64,000 nt of DNA from Ziziphus jujuba (GCF_031755915.1 NC_083385.1:1843001-1907000); one strand, 5' to 3'; positions 21,986 through 35,786 are shown, counted from the stretch's first letter. Numbers and translations: made by a program. Notes: generated by a model from the sequence alone, not told the origin.

Positions 21986-22428
21986 TTTTTTTTTTTTTTG
22001 GAACAAAAAATGATCTCCTAATCAGTATCATTGGTCCAGACTTTAGAGATTGAAATATTATTGGTCAAGATTTTAAGGATTGATGGACTATTAGCAGCTT
22101 TCATCTTGTTAACCTTGTGGGAGTCTACAAACTACTCAATCCACGATCTCTATCGTCTTCTCTCATGGTGATATACACAAGTGAGAACTATGCTAAGGTT
22201 TAAATAGAACTTGCTAAGAATCGAACCGTAACTTTTACAAAGTGTGATATGCTAAGAATCAAACCCGTAACTTTTACAAAATATGATGCTGCTTCCTTCC
22301 ATTTTCTTGCACCCATGGGTAACTTTTACAAAGTGTGATCCTGCTTCCTTCTATTTTATCGCACCCAAGCGTTACTTTTACAAAGTGTGATAGTGCTTCT
22401 TTCCATTTTATCCACCCCTTGCGTGTGC
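21986..22428 (-). mobile_element. SINE with a tandemly multiplied tRNA-like head, 11-bp target-site duplication
   Basis: Direct repeats taaactagtga lie at 21975-21985 and 22429-22439. Between them, read on the minus strand, is a Pol III-type head (B-box-like GGTTCGATTC following a GTAAAAGTTAC block). A body follows, then a poly(A) tail, which is the T run at 21986-21998 on the plus strand. This is the architecture of a complete SINE insertion. The head is present in several partial tandem copies at 22214-22428. No coding capacity. I cannot name the family. Confidence 0.8.
22214..22428 (-). repeat. Tandem head units inside the SINE (about 36 bp and about 52 bp)
   Basis: The core acttttacaaagtgtgat occurs four times and once as a variant with aaatatgat. 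Two copies carry the adjoining gctaagaatc(g/a)aacc block (about 36-bp period). Three carry tgcttccttccattttatcgcaccca (about 52-bp period). All lie inside one pair of target-site duplications. Confidence 0.8.
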
Positions 22429-22442
22429 TAAACTAGTGACGT

Positions 22443-22478
<36 letters not shown>

Positions 22479-23119
22479 AACCTAATCATTGAGTCAGAAT
22501 TTAAACATTGTTTTAAAATGTAAAAAGCTAAAACAGTTTAAAGTATAGTTCTTGTCCTGACGATGCAACGAGGATCTGGGTGTTAGGGAAGCTTAACCGA
22601 GGTGTTTAAAGCCCATAGGTTGTTGCTACTTTTTGATGAGACCAGATATGGTACTACTAACTGCCCCATCACTCCCATCTCCATCGGCACTTATTGATTG
22701 ATCGATTAGCTACTACTCAATCATATTGTCATAGCGGCTCATTAATTCTGTTTTGTACATATTCAGATAATTAAGTTAACCATGAAAAAAAGTGTTAAAT
22801 CTACGATTAATTTTTAAAGCTGTAGTACGAGTTTCAATTAATACGATTTTAAACAACGTACGACCAGTTAAGTCTTACCAATCACAGCTAACCATTATTT
22901 TTTGTTTGGACCATATCCCTTGGGCAGAAAGCTTTTTCGGGCCGTTCATGTTGCTCACCCACAATTCTTGAGGTTTATTTTGTTGTTTTTTTAATCTAGA
23001 TTTTACAAACACGCTCTTATTGCAATGTTAATCTACACGTAATCATGTTTGAACATTTCTCTGTTTTTTTATTTTTATTTTTTTTATCTATTTCTTTCAC
23101 TTGATTTGATCAGTCACAT

Positions 23120-23178
23120 ACATATATATATATATATATATATAGATTCTATTCATTATAAATAAATCAAATAAATAA

Positions 23179-23212
<34 letters not shown>
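23120..23212. repeat. Two (AT)n microsatellites
   Basis: Alternating AT tracts at about 23120-23144 and 23183-23212, separated by an ATAA-rich spacer. Similar tracts of 18-30 bp occur at about 8332, 13822, 14838, 22446, 27350, 27925, 28757, 30104, 45740, 46258, 47622, 49580, 50193, 58794 and 63580, and inside FMO introns at about 32527, 32880, 33413 and 33746. Confidence 0.85.
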
Positions 23213-23215
<3 letters not shown>

Positions 23216-25309
23216 GGTAGTATGTACTAATGAAAGACCCAAAAACGAGAACACTGAATCAGAGGCTCAGAGCCGGTGGCTTGATCAATATAAGAAAACA
23301 AGAGATTTAATTTAGTGTAGAGCAGTAATTTAATTATATCATTTTGTCGGGGACTGTTTACCTAACCACTTGCTATTAGTGTAAATGCTTTGTATATATC
23401 ACTTCTTAATCGTTCATGATGTAATAAATTCTGTTAATCTTTAGATGTAATTTATGCAAGTAATTCAATTTCTTCACTTGATTATATAATAGGACCAAAA
23501 TTAATTCAACATTATTTTTCAAATTAATTAACAACCTGTTATTTTTATGTGTATATATATATATATATATATAACAACCCGATATAAATTAAGTATTTAA
23601 ATTCAACTTGATCCAAATCAATATTTGACAAAAAAGTTATCCTATAACATATTATAGAATGTTAATTAAAATCAAATTTTAAACTTAAAAATTCAACTTA
23701 AATCCCGTTCTATAAATATATAATTCCATAGGTATATATGGAGAATCCAAGAGGCGTCAAATAGCTCGATGCCTTATTACGTACTAGATTATTTAATTAT
23801 ATAAATTATCTGTATAATACATTTTTTAATGAATAAATATCAGTATAATATGATCATACATGGAAGTAGTTGGAAGATGCATGATATCAAATAAAAAAGT
23901 GGAAAAACCTTTATTATCTGTCATGTCGCAGACGCAACAACACCTACCATTTGGCGCTTAAAAAAATCTTGATGTGCTCTCGTCTCTATCACTTTTTTTT
24001 CTTTTCGTCTGGCGGAGGTTCGTAATTTGCCGTGTGTTTGGTCCACAAGCTGCTGTATCGGTGCGACGTCGTATCTCTCGAGCAGATTCCTTAATAACTT
24101 TATGTATATTTTATACGGTGGCGCATATTCTCTTCCGCTTTACTAACCACCCCTAACCATTCAGAGAAAAGATTAATCCGAAAAAATAGTATGCTGAAAT
24201 AGAAAAAATAAATAAATAAAATAAAATAGTAGTTTTGCTCACTTCAACAACTTTAACACGTCTAGTTTTATTATTTTCCTTTCCTGACATCATCAATATG
24301 AGGTTTTTAATTTGTCTTATATGATACAATATTATATTATATGAACATGGGGAAGCTAGTGGACAAACAAACGACAGTGTTTTCATCAAGGATTTGTCTC
24401 ACGTGATTGCAGAGGGATTGCGTGAGAGCTATAGATATCGAGATCTGTTTATTCTTAAAGCTGTGGCAATTTTCTCAGGCTTTTATTAAGTTGTATCAGC
24501 ATACATTAATTAGCACCAATCTCTAAACTTTCAAAGTACTCCAACTATTGAGTGAAATTAAATTAATTTACAAAAACCATACATTTAATTAATAAAAAAA
24601 AATCATAAAAATTCTCATGCGCTAGCTGGCGATTAAAAGATTTAATTTCTTATTGAAATATAAATGGTGATCAGTAAAATGTGGAAATGAATATATCTTC
24701 TTTTTTTTTTTTTTTCTTCAAATAACTCAAAAGTAAACATGAAAATTTCAATTCCATACATAGCATGTGATGTGACAATTTCAACTTCCCAAATTCAATC
24801 CTACGTCTATATATACAAGAACTAGTAGTACCGGCAATCAATTACACGCAATAATATCGCCAATTCAATTTTCACAACTTATATGTCTTCAAGTGTTTGT
24901 GATCAGCTTGATCAATTCATAAGCCAATAAAAAGCAGTATTTATAATATCAAGTTCTTTGTAGAATTTGTTTTCATATTTCGTCAGAGAGTGTAGTATAG
25001 AAGAATAGTATATTAATATTGCAGCAGAAAATAGTTAAGCCGAGGGGAGAGATTATGACTGGCTGAGCAAGATAAATGGAATTGAACAAAAAATGCAACC
25101 CTTTTGAAATTTGCATTAAAATGCTCTATTTAATTCAATAATCTAACTAAATATATGTACAATTCTCAGAAACCTTAAAAATCTGCAGGAGGAGCAACTT
25201 TAAGTAACCCCCTTTTCATTAAAAAGGTTCATATATTCATAGCAATTACCAACTACCAAACGACACAGTTTTTGGAGATGCGGCAGCTATCCCTATCCGG
25301 CCGAATTCT

Positions 25310-25488
25310 TCAGCAGGCATCCCATAACCGAACAACATTGCCGTTAATCTCCGTCATGTCCTGGTACCGGTACCAACAAATCTCTCCGCTTCTCATCTTC
25401 AACATTCTCTCCCAACTCTCCCACCATTCCCCACCACCATCCACCTCAACCATTTCCTTTTCTTCCGTCACCGTCAATTCTCCGTCAC

Positions 25489-25519
<31 letters not shown>

Positions 25520-25879
25520 ATCATTCTCATAATACACTGTAAACTTGATGCCCTTTGTCACCACTCCCTCATGATCTTCACTACTCCGACTAGGTACAGC
25601 CCAAGCCACAGGAGCAGCGGCTGGACTCGAGGTCGTCGTAGGCTCCTTCTCTGGCACCGTGTTCTCCGCAAGCGGTGGAGTCGATCCATTTGAGCTTTCA
25701 CTAGAATCCAAGGAGGAAGAAGAAGAAGAGGAATTGGAACCGGCGGCTCTGAGCCTCCAGAAGCTGAGAGCCGCCGTAATAAGAGCAAGCCATGTCCACA
25801 AATTATTAACAAAGGTGAAGAACCCGAAACTCACGAAATCAAAAGCGAGAGGTTCGAGAGGGGAAGCCAAAACGCTCAT
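25310..25879 (-). CDS. Uncharacterised acidic single-pass membrane protein
   Basis: Single-exon frame of 189 residues. The ATG at 25879 (MSVLASPLEP) is preferred over upstream in-frame codons because the N-terminus then looks like that of plant homologues I vaguely recall; this is weak evidence. Residues about 12-45 form one hydrophobic segment with a WTWLALITAALSFWRL core. Next come a Ser-rich stretch, a Pro/Thr-rich stretch, and a conserved-looking KGIKFTVYYE motif. An uninterrupted Asp/Glu run follows (DDEEEEEEEEEGDGE), encoded by tcc/tcctcc repeats near 25495-25520. The C-terminal region has WWESWERML and CWYRYQDMTEINGNVVRLW and looks like a small folded domain. No known catalytic motif is visible. 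It is likely a membrane-anchored protein with a soluble C-terminal part. Confidence 0.75.
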
Positions 25880-26356
25880 AGTGATGGGAAGCCCGAGAGA
25901 GCTTTTACCTCTTGAGCTTTTTATGTTTTTAATGGCTAATTTGGTGGTGTTCAGAGGTAAGGGGGTGGGGAAAACGAGGTGGAAGTAACGATGGGTTTTA
26001 TTGGGGAAGGAGAGAGAAAGCGAGAAAGAATGAGGGCCGTGAGATGGGCAGGGTAGGGTAGGGTAGGGTGGGGGAATCTGAGAGAGATGCCAAGAATCGA
26101 GACTTGAAAGATGCTTATTGCCAAGGTAGATCCGAAACTTATACCGAATTTTTTCACACACTTGAATGATATATTCCTGACACGTGTAAGGCCTGAATCA
26201 GTCCGGTTCTTTCCCTCCACACCCTCCTTCCTCTGCCCTCATCATGCTGACCACATTCTGTAGAAAACCTCCAAAGGACAGATAAGACACCCAGCTTGAA
26301 CTTGAAGGACTGTTAAAAAAAAAAAAAAAAACAAAAACAAAAAATAGATCAATTTA

Positions 26357-26388
<32 letters not shown>

Positions 26389-27345
26389 ACATCAAACGTG
26401 ACACTGCTGTGACGGCGTAACACGTGAAAACACGTAATTGGGTCATATAACTAATCTCACGTTTTCCCTTTTGCTTTTCTTTTCATTTTTACATTACGTG
26501 ATTTCTGTGTTACCTTGACAGTATATATTGGAATCGATGTATGGACTACCGTTTGATGAAAGGGAATGTGGAATAATCCAATGGTTGACAACAAGACTAC
26601 TTCTAGCGGTAGGTACAGAAGGTTGGGTAGACCACATGCTACATATTATTAAAGCAAATGGTTTTAATTAATTAAAGCAACCTTTTACATAATAATAATA
26701 ATAATAAAAAATAGTAATAATTAAACTGGAATTTAAACAGATTAGGTAAGCTTGGATGTGTGGAAAACCTGAAAGTTGAAAGCCACATTGGTTCATATCG
26801 AGGATATATATGGCCTTTCACTTATAGGCTTAATTTGTGGAAAAAAAATAAAAATGGGTGACTATAGGGCCTTCCGCGTGATTCAAACGTTTCTTTAGAA
26901 TTCAATTTCGTGATTTGCATTTTCCCACTGCATGTTAACAGGAACCTACGAAGAGATCCTCCAAAATTGACATGTTTTTCCTATAAAGATGCATAAATAT
27001 CAAAATTTGTAATTTTTTAATTAAATTGTTCATAGACCTCTAGAGGTGGTCAAAGTGTCAATTTGGAGCCGATATAATTAATTATGAAATGAACTTGCTC
27101 GTGGCTGTGTCATGGGCAGTAGGAATATTAATAGGGAATTATGCACCCCCCTCCCTCAACGATTTTGTCGTCTGATTCACATTCAAAATTTACGACTTTC
27201 TGAGTTTGTACTGGGACACATCATGTCTTGGAATAAATACGGCATTACGTATAACAAAATCAAAATTCAAGGGTGCCTATATGAACTGGGCATTGTTAGA
27301 CGATTGTTTATTAATTCTATATACATACACAACGCACAGAGAGAG

Positions 27346-27393
<48 letters not shown>

Positions 27394-27921
27394 AATTATA
27401 TTTTGACCAATTTTTTTTTTTTTTTTTTTGTTTTTACCCAAAAAAAAAAACACTACATATGCGCATTTTCAAATCAATCATCCTCTATACTTTCATATAA
27501 CGCTGAATGCGTGCAACAATTTTTGCGTTCAATTAGAAACATCCCATCCTGACCATCGATAATAGGAAACGGCATTCGAATTTCAACAGTTTTAGGCCCA
27601 ATTTTGTGGCACATGTTTCCAACTCACTTGTTGGGGTTGAAAATATATATCAAGCTAGGCCCAATATTGTATTCGTTTTGTGTCCGCCTAAGATTAGGTT
27701 GAATATTCAATCATCTTTAACTAAATTTAAAATATTCAAATTTAGTTAACATGAAATTAAAATAGTTTAATCCAATTCACTCTAATAGTACAATATTACA
27801 ACATAAATAGTAAAAAAAAATACTCCAAGTTCAAAAAAAAAAAAAAATGTTCCAAATGAATTTCAAAATAAAACATTATAAAATCTAAATTAAAGTAGTT
27901 TACATCGGAATTGTAAACATA

Positions 27922-27956
<35 letters not shown>

Positions 27957-30900
27957 CTGCATAGAGCATAGATTTTCAATCGGTTTATTTATTTATTTTT
28001 TATTTATTTGTTATATCTATATATATGTATATATATATGGTTTTGGATAATTAATTACATTGGTAAATTTAAATGTCCATATTTCCTCCAAAAGCTTTTA
28101 AGTTACATGAAAATGAAATTGAAGCAGGTCTAATAATACTTTCACAAAGCTACCAATTACCAAAAGAAAAATAAAAATAGCCTAGACAGCACGCCAGAGG
28201 GCTGCTGATTGGAACAGGGGAAAGAGCAGGCGATTATGGACATATAAGGATTTTAGATTTTAGTTCAAACTTCCAAAGCCAATTGACCATCCAGACCCTT
28301 CCTATTAAGTCTCGCAGAAAATGACAACCTATTTCCAAAACCTTTCCATGCATGCATTGCATATATTATGTATCTGGGACTGAGAGAGTCTATTAATTAC
28401 CAGTGTCTGCATCAAGGAGATCAGGGAAACTGGGATATGCTCTGTTTTGCAACATTAATTAAAAGAGGCTGAGGGAGAAAATTTTAATTTGGAAGCCACC
28501 ACAAACTCCTTTTCCTCGTTGTGAAAAGTAGGCTAGTAAGGCTAGGCTTCAAAAGATATGGAATTTATGGTTTTGAAAAGTCAGGGTTCAGGTACTGACG
28601 GCTTGGCCTTTCTTTCTGTCTCCATATTCACTACATCTGGAAGCCATCACACTCCCACCAAACGAATTATTTTCTTTTTCATTTTTGCATCTTATTTTCT
28701 CAATCACTCTATAAAATATATATAGTTCTATCAAATAATAACAAATAAATATTGATATATATATATATATATATATATATCTAAGATTCATTTGTAAAAC
28801 ATTATTTATTTGTAAAACAATATTTGATTTATGTAGTCTTATTCTATTACAAATATTTATACGTGCACGTACTTTAATTGTGAGGAGACCGACAAAACCC
28901 GGTGTGTTTGTTTTGTTATGCTTTTGTTGTTGTATTGGTTTTATATTCTGTATAATTTCCGTCAATGTTGTAAATGGTGCATATATGCACCTTGGAAATT
29001 AAGTTATTTGGTAAATGGGTTAACGTCCCAATTGTTAAATGTTTTTCTCTTCAAGTGTTACAAGAGTCCTTTTTTTTTTTTTTTTTTTTTTTTTAAGTCT
29101 CCATAGCAGAGTCATGGTTAGTGAGAGAATAATAAACAGGGGAGGAATAAATTTGTATTATATTTATGTAGCCGAGGTCAAATTACGGTTTGAATTAGCA
29201 TCTTATTTCCGTTCAATTTGATAACCCTTGAAATTGTCAACTTAAATACATGTGATATATCTGACTAATTCATGAATCCCAGAAATATATACTTTTTATT
29301 CTTTTGAATTTTTTATTTTCATATTATGAGAAAGTCTCGCGTTATATTTATAGCTTTGCCGTGGAAAAGAAGGGTGTATTGTATTATCATAGTACAAAGT
29401 TTGGACACACAAGAATGTCAACTTAGATGTTGTGGTTAAAAATAAAATATGTTGTGTTTGAACTAAATAAAGAAAAATTCAACACAGAATCCTAAGAGTA
29501 CATGACATTGAAATTTGAAATTAAAACTGCATGGAGAAACATTGTATCAACAAAATCATGACTCTTTACCAAGAACCACTCCTAGCTTGAATAAAACAGG
29601 TCACTGTGCGTATTATGATATAATTAAAAAAAAAAAAAATGGACTTTGATTTTCAAAAAGACGAGTACTCTTTTTTTCAAATTCCACTTTCCAAGTTCTA
29701 AATTTTAAAAGTTAGTCACCCACGTGCCTCATTTCCTCCAAGCTTCTTTTCATATTCTTGGATGCTTCCCCTCTCCACTTCACAAGCCATCCAATCCAAT
29801 ACTACTAAATGCCAAAGCCCCTTGTGCATTTATGCCATAGATTGATACATATTACTATCATTTACTATTATTATTATTATTTTGTTCTTATCTTGAAAAA
29901 GGGATTCAAAGTTTGGATTTTTACTGTAGAAATAAGAATTTTGTCACTGAACTGTTTATTACTAAGGACTTTATGCATTGTAATTTGCATATCTTCTTTA
30001 GAATGATATGATGTCCATTGACGAATCGTTAATATATATATATATAAATATATATCAATTATATATGTATATATATTTATTTTTGCATGCTATGTAAACA
30101 AATATATATATATATATATATATAAATAAGGCCTAGGATATGTCACTTGGTAATTAGTTGTAAGTTGTTTAATATATGATAGTCATTAGTTGATTAGTTA
30201 TATAATAATTATTTTAGTATTATTTTGATTTTGATATGAGACATTGAGACTCCCATAGCTATGGGATAAATATATGATTAGCAAATGGTAGTTATTTTTT
30301 ATAAATTATTTCTATAGAGTTGCATGGACATCATAATCCTCAAACGCATTTTATGCAGCCAATACGACTAGGATTTATTGTTTTTATAATAAATGAAAAT
30401 GAATGGCTTAACTATTTTAAAAAGTTAGGTCAAGCGCCACTTGCATATAATACAAAGGATATAAGACCCAACATTATGTGTTCGAGCCGGCTGTATACCC
30501 TTTTTCAATTAATAAGAGCAAAACCAGCTACTATATATTTTCCAAATCAAGAAAAATGTGTTTAATTAGGTGTTAATTGTTAGAGTTTTATTATTTGAGA
30601 TTCATATAGAGATAGCAAATATTAATTGAATATTTTAATTATAAATTTATTTTTTCATATTAAAAACATAATTGAGAAAAAATAATTATTTTGAAATAGA
30701 TAATTAAATTGTCAAATGGTTGAGTGGAATTGACTCAATTGATATATATTTTACATTCACATCCATAAAAGATTTCAAATAACATTTTTATAATTATTGA
30801 TGTCTTAACATTAAAATTTATGTATCCAACTATAAAGGGAAAATAAAATAAAATTCTAAGTTCTGAAAACTAATCATTTTAATTAGTTAAGGATTTTTTA

Positions 30901-32063
30901 AAAATGAGATGACACAAAATTTGTGACTTACTGAATCAACCTATAATCCTCCAGTCTCTGCAGGTTGGTGACACCAACTTGAGTCTTATAAATATATTGT
31001 ACATTAACTCGGTTTCATGGAACACTATTGATAATTAATAATATATATTCACATGCTGGCTCTTTGTGGCTTCGACATTTCTACGTGTTACTGTTCGTCA
31101 ATCGCCAACCTTACCATATGATCCGGCTGCTCAGAAATTGCTTTGATTTTAGTTTTCTAACTTGTTGAAGTAGGTTTTGTCGTTCTTACTATAAGCAATC
31201 GTGTCAATATATACGCACAAATAAATAAATAAAAATGGAAACAAATCTGGTTTTATTGCAATTAGTTAATCTTTCTTCCCATGGACAAACTTTGCATATA
31301 TAGATCCTATACGCGTGCCATGATATGCACTTCAAATCAATTTGTAAGACTTTTTTCCTTTTTTTTTTTTTTTTTTTGTTGGTACAGAGTAAAATAATGA
31401 TAATTAACCTGTTTATTTCTCTACACGTAGTACAAAAATTGAGCGAATTTTCTCAAATTGCTAAGCAAGTCATTTTGACCTCCATATCATAATCAAAAAC
31501 ATTTTCTATATTCTACACACGGTGAAATATTTCAATCACAATAACAAACTCAAAAACATTTGCAAGTTTTTTCATATACGTTTATTTATAAAAAAAGAAA
31601 AAATAAAAAATTGAAGCTTAATGGAAAAATCCGTTTACGATTCCAATATATGCGTGAAAAGAAATTTTGAAGTAATATATATCCCTGAAAGAAAATGAAT
31701 ATTCGGGGCAATTAGGTGGAGGAACTTTCCTCCACTTAACGAAACAATTTCGCATTAATAAAGCTATGTATGTAACTAGTAATAAATTAATAATATAGAA
31801 AGAGAAATGGTTTCTGCTTTCTCTTAACGAACCTAACTCGTACATAATTTGCACTGAAAGTCCATTCACGTGCTTCCGGCATGACCCACCCATGAAGCTC
31901 CCTATTATATATCAGCCACATCCCTCACGTTGTTTAAGCAAAAACCAAACCCAAACTCAGTGTTGCTTATTCATTCCCATTCCCTACCTTCATACACACA
32001 CAATCACTCTGCCCAAACCAGTATTCAATTCGACTAAGCTACCTCCAATTCCCAAAAAAGAAA
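25880..32063. other. Intergenic, about 6.2 kb, AT-rich, no intact gene
   Basis: It contains the 5' UTR and promoter side of the minus-strand membrane-protein gene, several poly(A)/poly(T) runs (for example 29071-29094 and 31360-31377) and (AT)n/(GT)n tracts near 27350-27393. I saw no open frame with recognisable similarity, no tRNA and no clear LTR or TIR element. The right end carries the FMO promoter. Confidence 0.55.
31867..31912 (+). promoter_or_regulatory. Candidate core promoter of the FMO gene (G-box and TATA)
   Basis: A CACGTG G-box lies at 31867-31872 and a TATTATATAT box at 31903-31912, about 150 bp before the ATG at 32064. A single TTGACC W-box core is at 31475-31480. The positions fit a promoter, but the motifs are short and common. 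Confidence 0.45.
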
Positions 32064-32525
32064 ATGGATCCTAACCCTCTTGTTTCAAAAATCGCCATAA
32101 TAGGAGCTGGAGTTAGCGGCTTAGCCGCAGCCAAACAGCTAGCCCACCATAACCCTGTTGTTTTTGAGGCTTCCGATTCCATCGGAGGGGTCTGGAAGCA
32201 TTGTTCTTATAATTCTACAAAACTTCAATCTGCTCGTTGGGATTACGAGTTCTCCGATTTCCCTTGGCCTGACAGAAACAATCCCACCTTTCCTTCTCAC
32301 CTTGAGATATTGGACTACTTGCACTCTTATGCTAACCACTTTGATGTCCTCAAATATGTAAGGTTCAATTCCAAAGTGGTACAGCTCCGGTATATCGGTG
32401 ACAAGGAAATAGTTGATGTGGCTGGAGAACCTGGTCACTACGGCACTCTCTTGCCGGGTCAGACCGTCTGGGAAATTGCCGTGCAGACCAACGGTTCCGA
32501 CACCATTCAGGTCGTTTATTTTAAC

Positions 32526-32556
<31 letters not shown>

Positions 32557-33406
32557 TATAACTAACAGTCATGCTCTAGCGGACCTGCACGCTTACTATA
32601 TCATGGTGTAGGAAATTTCTTGATGCCAAGAGTTTAATTTACACTCTTGGCAGCCAGAGATTCGTCATATCCATAATATTATGGACGTCCAAGCTCCCTA
32701 TAATAAAATTAATATAACTGGTATATCTGATCGAAACCTTGCTAAAAAAGGGAAAATAAACTTATTATATCAGCCAATTAGACTTGTTAATCCAAGACAA
32801 AAGCAAACAAATTGACATATATTTTTGTTAAGCAAGCTGATTAAAAGCGTTTCCCTTTGTAACTGATCATACTATGTATTTATATATATATATATATATA
32901 TATATTTTCTTACTTTTTTATTTATGCACTTGAGCATGGACGCTATTATGCATATTTTTCCAATTAGTTGCTGATTTATATATATATGTTTTGGCGTTTA
33001 TGTTGTGTACTGAGATCTGTTCACTGGTGGTGTCTTAATTTGTTTTCAGTGGTATTCATTCGAGTTTGTCGTAATTTGCATTGGAAAATATGGTGATGTG
33101 CCTCAAATTCCATCTTTTCCACGCAATAAAAGTCCTGAAATATTTGACGGCAAGGTTATGCATTGTATTGATTATTGCAAACTTGACAAAGATGCTGCTA
33201 CTGAATTGCTCAAGGATAAGAAAGTCGCTGTCATTGGCTGTAAGAAATCGGCTATTGATCTTGCTTTAGAGTGTGCCGAGGCAAACCAAGGTAATCTATA
33301 TATATAATAGATATATATGTTTATATTATATATAAAAGGTTATGGTTTGTTTGGAATATATGTTGTAAGTGACAAACTGTTAACATTTTTCGTTTCCCAA
33401 CAGATA

Positions 33407-33438
<32 letters not shown>

Positions 33439-35786
33439 GCATATATAATTTCACCATGCATGTAAAACCTGTCTGTATATATTATTAGTTTAACAAATAT
33501 TGGAGCATTAAAAGTCCATTCATTAAGATCTTAAATACATAAGAACATTTTTGCATGTTTTCTGAGGTTTTTTGCACAGTTAAAAAAATTAATATCATAG
33601 CTGAGTTTTTCTTAAATTTCTTTCCAATTTCTTCCTATAAGCGGCCTAATTGGTTATATCTGTTTCACATCCAGTTTGGAACAAAGTTTTTGAAAATCTA
33701 TATATAATATATATAAGTAAGCTGTTTACCAAAAAAAAAAAAATTATATATATATATATATATATATAAAAGTAGGTTACAAATCCTTGAATATTTTAAA
33801 GCTGTCGTGATTGCGAAATTTCTAAGTTCTATCACCTTCTACGTAGTTTCTTAGACTGTTTAATCGATTTTCTGGTTGTTGTGGCAGAAAATATATAAAA
33901 ACTAAATAGATATTTTCTTATTATGGAAAAACAACAAAAGTAGTATTAGGTTTCCAATGTTCGTTTTGGGCACAAGTACTTCTAATTAATTTTGCGAGGG
34001 CCGGGGGGGTCCTGGTACTACTTCGACAGTTTCAGATTCTTTACATATATAAACCAGGACTCAATTTCAAAAGAGCTAGCTTACAAGAAACAAATAAATT
34101 AAATAGAAAAAGAAAAACAAATAAATTAAAAGGTCTACGGCAACCATTTGTTATTTTACACGTTGTGAGGTTAGAAACAATTTGCATGGTTTTGATTTAA
34201 TTTTCACATATATAACGAAATGGTCATATTTTCAACATAAAAATTAAAAGTTTTGACTAGTTGACTGCACACGTGTTCAACGATTTTTTATCAACAGCAA
34301 CTATAATTCCACTATGTAAACGAATTATATAATACATACTCATACGGAAATACAAGTCTTAACTTTCCAACATCACCCACAGAAAAGCAGTCTGCTGTCT
34401 GCTTACTGGTCGGTCAATTTAGAAAATTATTTCCTACCAAATTTGTATTTTGCACATCATAGAAATTCATTGGATCAGAATATTATATTGGTGGGCGATA
34501 CTCAAGATAACAATGAACTTAATTATGTTTTTAAATATTCGTTTCCCCAAATTCAAAATTGCATTAATGAATTTTATGATTTTGGTTCCACTGTTTGTGA
34601 TATTGACAAGTAAAATTTCGGTGGTTTTTGTTAATTTCAAGGACCTGAAGGAAAACCATGCACCATGGTAGTGAGGACTCCACACTGGACGGTTCCCCAT
34701 TATTGGGTTTGGGGTTTGCCATTTTTCTTGTTCTATTCCACCAGGGCTTCTCAGTTCCCCCATGAAAGACCTAACCAGAGCTTCCTCAGGACCATCCTTT
34801 GCTTCCTTTTATCCCCAGTGGTATATATATGCAAAATCAACAATTGTTCTTAATAAATGCATTTTCCGATTCTCTCTATGTAGTGCTAATTAAATTAATT
34901 ATTGCCTTTACCTTCCGCTGACTACAGAGGCATGCGGTTTCCAAGTTCATTGAAACATATTTGCTGTGGAAACAGCCATTGGAGAAGTATGGACTAAAAC
35001 CAGACCACCCATTTGAGGAAGACTATGCTTCTTGTCAGATGGCTATCATGCCAGACAATTTCTTCCCTGAGGCAGATAAACGGAAGATTGTGTTTAAAAG
35101 AGCATCAAAATGGTGGTTCTGGCAAAGAGGAATTGAATTCGATGACAAAACCAAGATAGAAGCTGATATTGTAGTCTTTGCAACTGGTTATGATGGCAAG
35201 AAGAAGATTAAAGCCATCTTACCAGAACCCTTTTGCAGCTTGATGGAGTTTCCATCTGGAATCATGCCCTTATACAGGTAAAAATATATGTGTGGCCTTT
35301 TTTTTTTCTTTTTTATATATGTGTGTATATATATATAAATTTTTGATGAATAACATATGCATGGCCAATTTTTACTAAAAATAGCTCTTAGAAAATATCT
35401 TGATTAAAAGTCATAGAATTCTCAAGCTTTTGAGATGTGGCAGGGGAACCATCCATCCTTTGATCCCAAACATGAGTTTTGTGGGTTATCTTGAGAGCGT
35501 TGCAAATCTTCATACAGCTGAAGTGCGTTCCATATGGCTGGCTCGGTTAGTGGACGACAAATTTAAGCTTCCAAGTGTGCAGGATATGCTTGACCAAACA
35601 ATGAAGGATCTTGAAGTTAGTAAGAGAGCCACTAGGTTCTACAAGAGGCATTGCATTTCCACTTACAGTATCAACCATAGCGATGAAATTTGTGAGGAAA
35701 TGGGTTGGAACGCTTGGAGGAAAAAGAGCTGGTTATCAGAAGCATTTAGCCCTTATGGAAGCCAAGACTATAGGAAGGAAAAGTGA
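32064..35786 (+). CDS. Flavin-containing monooxygenase, FMO1-like
   Basis: 519 residues from five exons: 32064-32510, 33050-33290, 34642-34820, 34928-35277 and 35444-35786. All have GT-AG borders, phases agree, and the total is 1560 nt. The FAD-binding GAGVSG is at residues 14-19, followed by FEASDSIGGVW. The FMO signature FDGKVMHCIDY is at 181-191, and FATGYD at 373-378. The second Rossmann site reads VIGCKKSA near 210-217, without a full GxGxxG, as I recall for plant FMO1-type proteins. The enzyme class uses NADPH and O2 to hydroxylate nitrogen or sulphur in small substrates. In Arabidopsis, FMO1 makes N-hydroxypipecolic acid for systemic acquired resistance. Whether this gene is that orthologue or a paralogue cannot be settled here. 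Introns 1 and 2 contain several (AT)n tracts. Confidence 0.92.

Larger units (their letters stand above)
21584..25309. other. Intergenic: SINE, microsatellites, no gene
   Basis: It contains the SINE at 21986-22428, long (AT)n tracts near 22446-22475, 23120-23144, 23183-23212 and 23555-23572, and AT-rich filler. Short open frames near 23974-24156 and 24153-24389 have no recognisable similarity. No RNA gene was seen. Confidence 0.55.

Noticed and set aside
25659..25988. 109-codon plus-strand open frame
   Set aside because: Antisense to the acidic membrane-protein gene. Glu-rich only because of the repeat.
28150..28560. Possible microRNA or non-coding RNA gene in the less AT-rich stretch
   Set aside because: No match to plant microRNA sequences I know and no clear long hairpin by eye.
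30390..30530. Possible tRNA-derived SINE (B-box-like tgttcgagcc)
   Set aside because: No convincing A box, tail or target-site duplication could be found.
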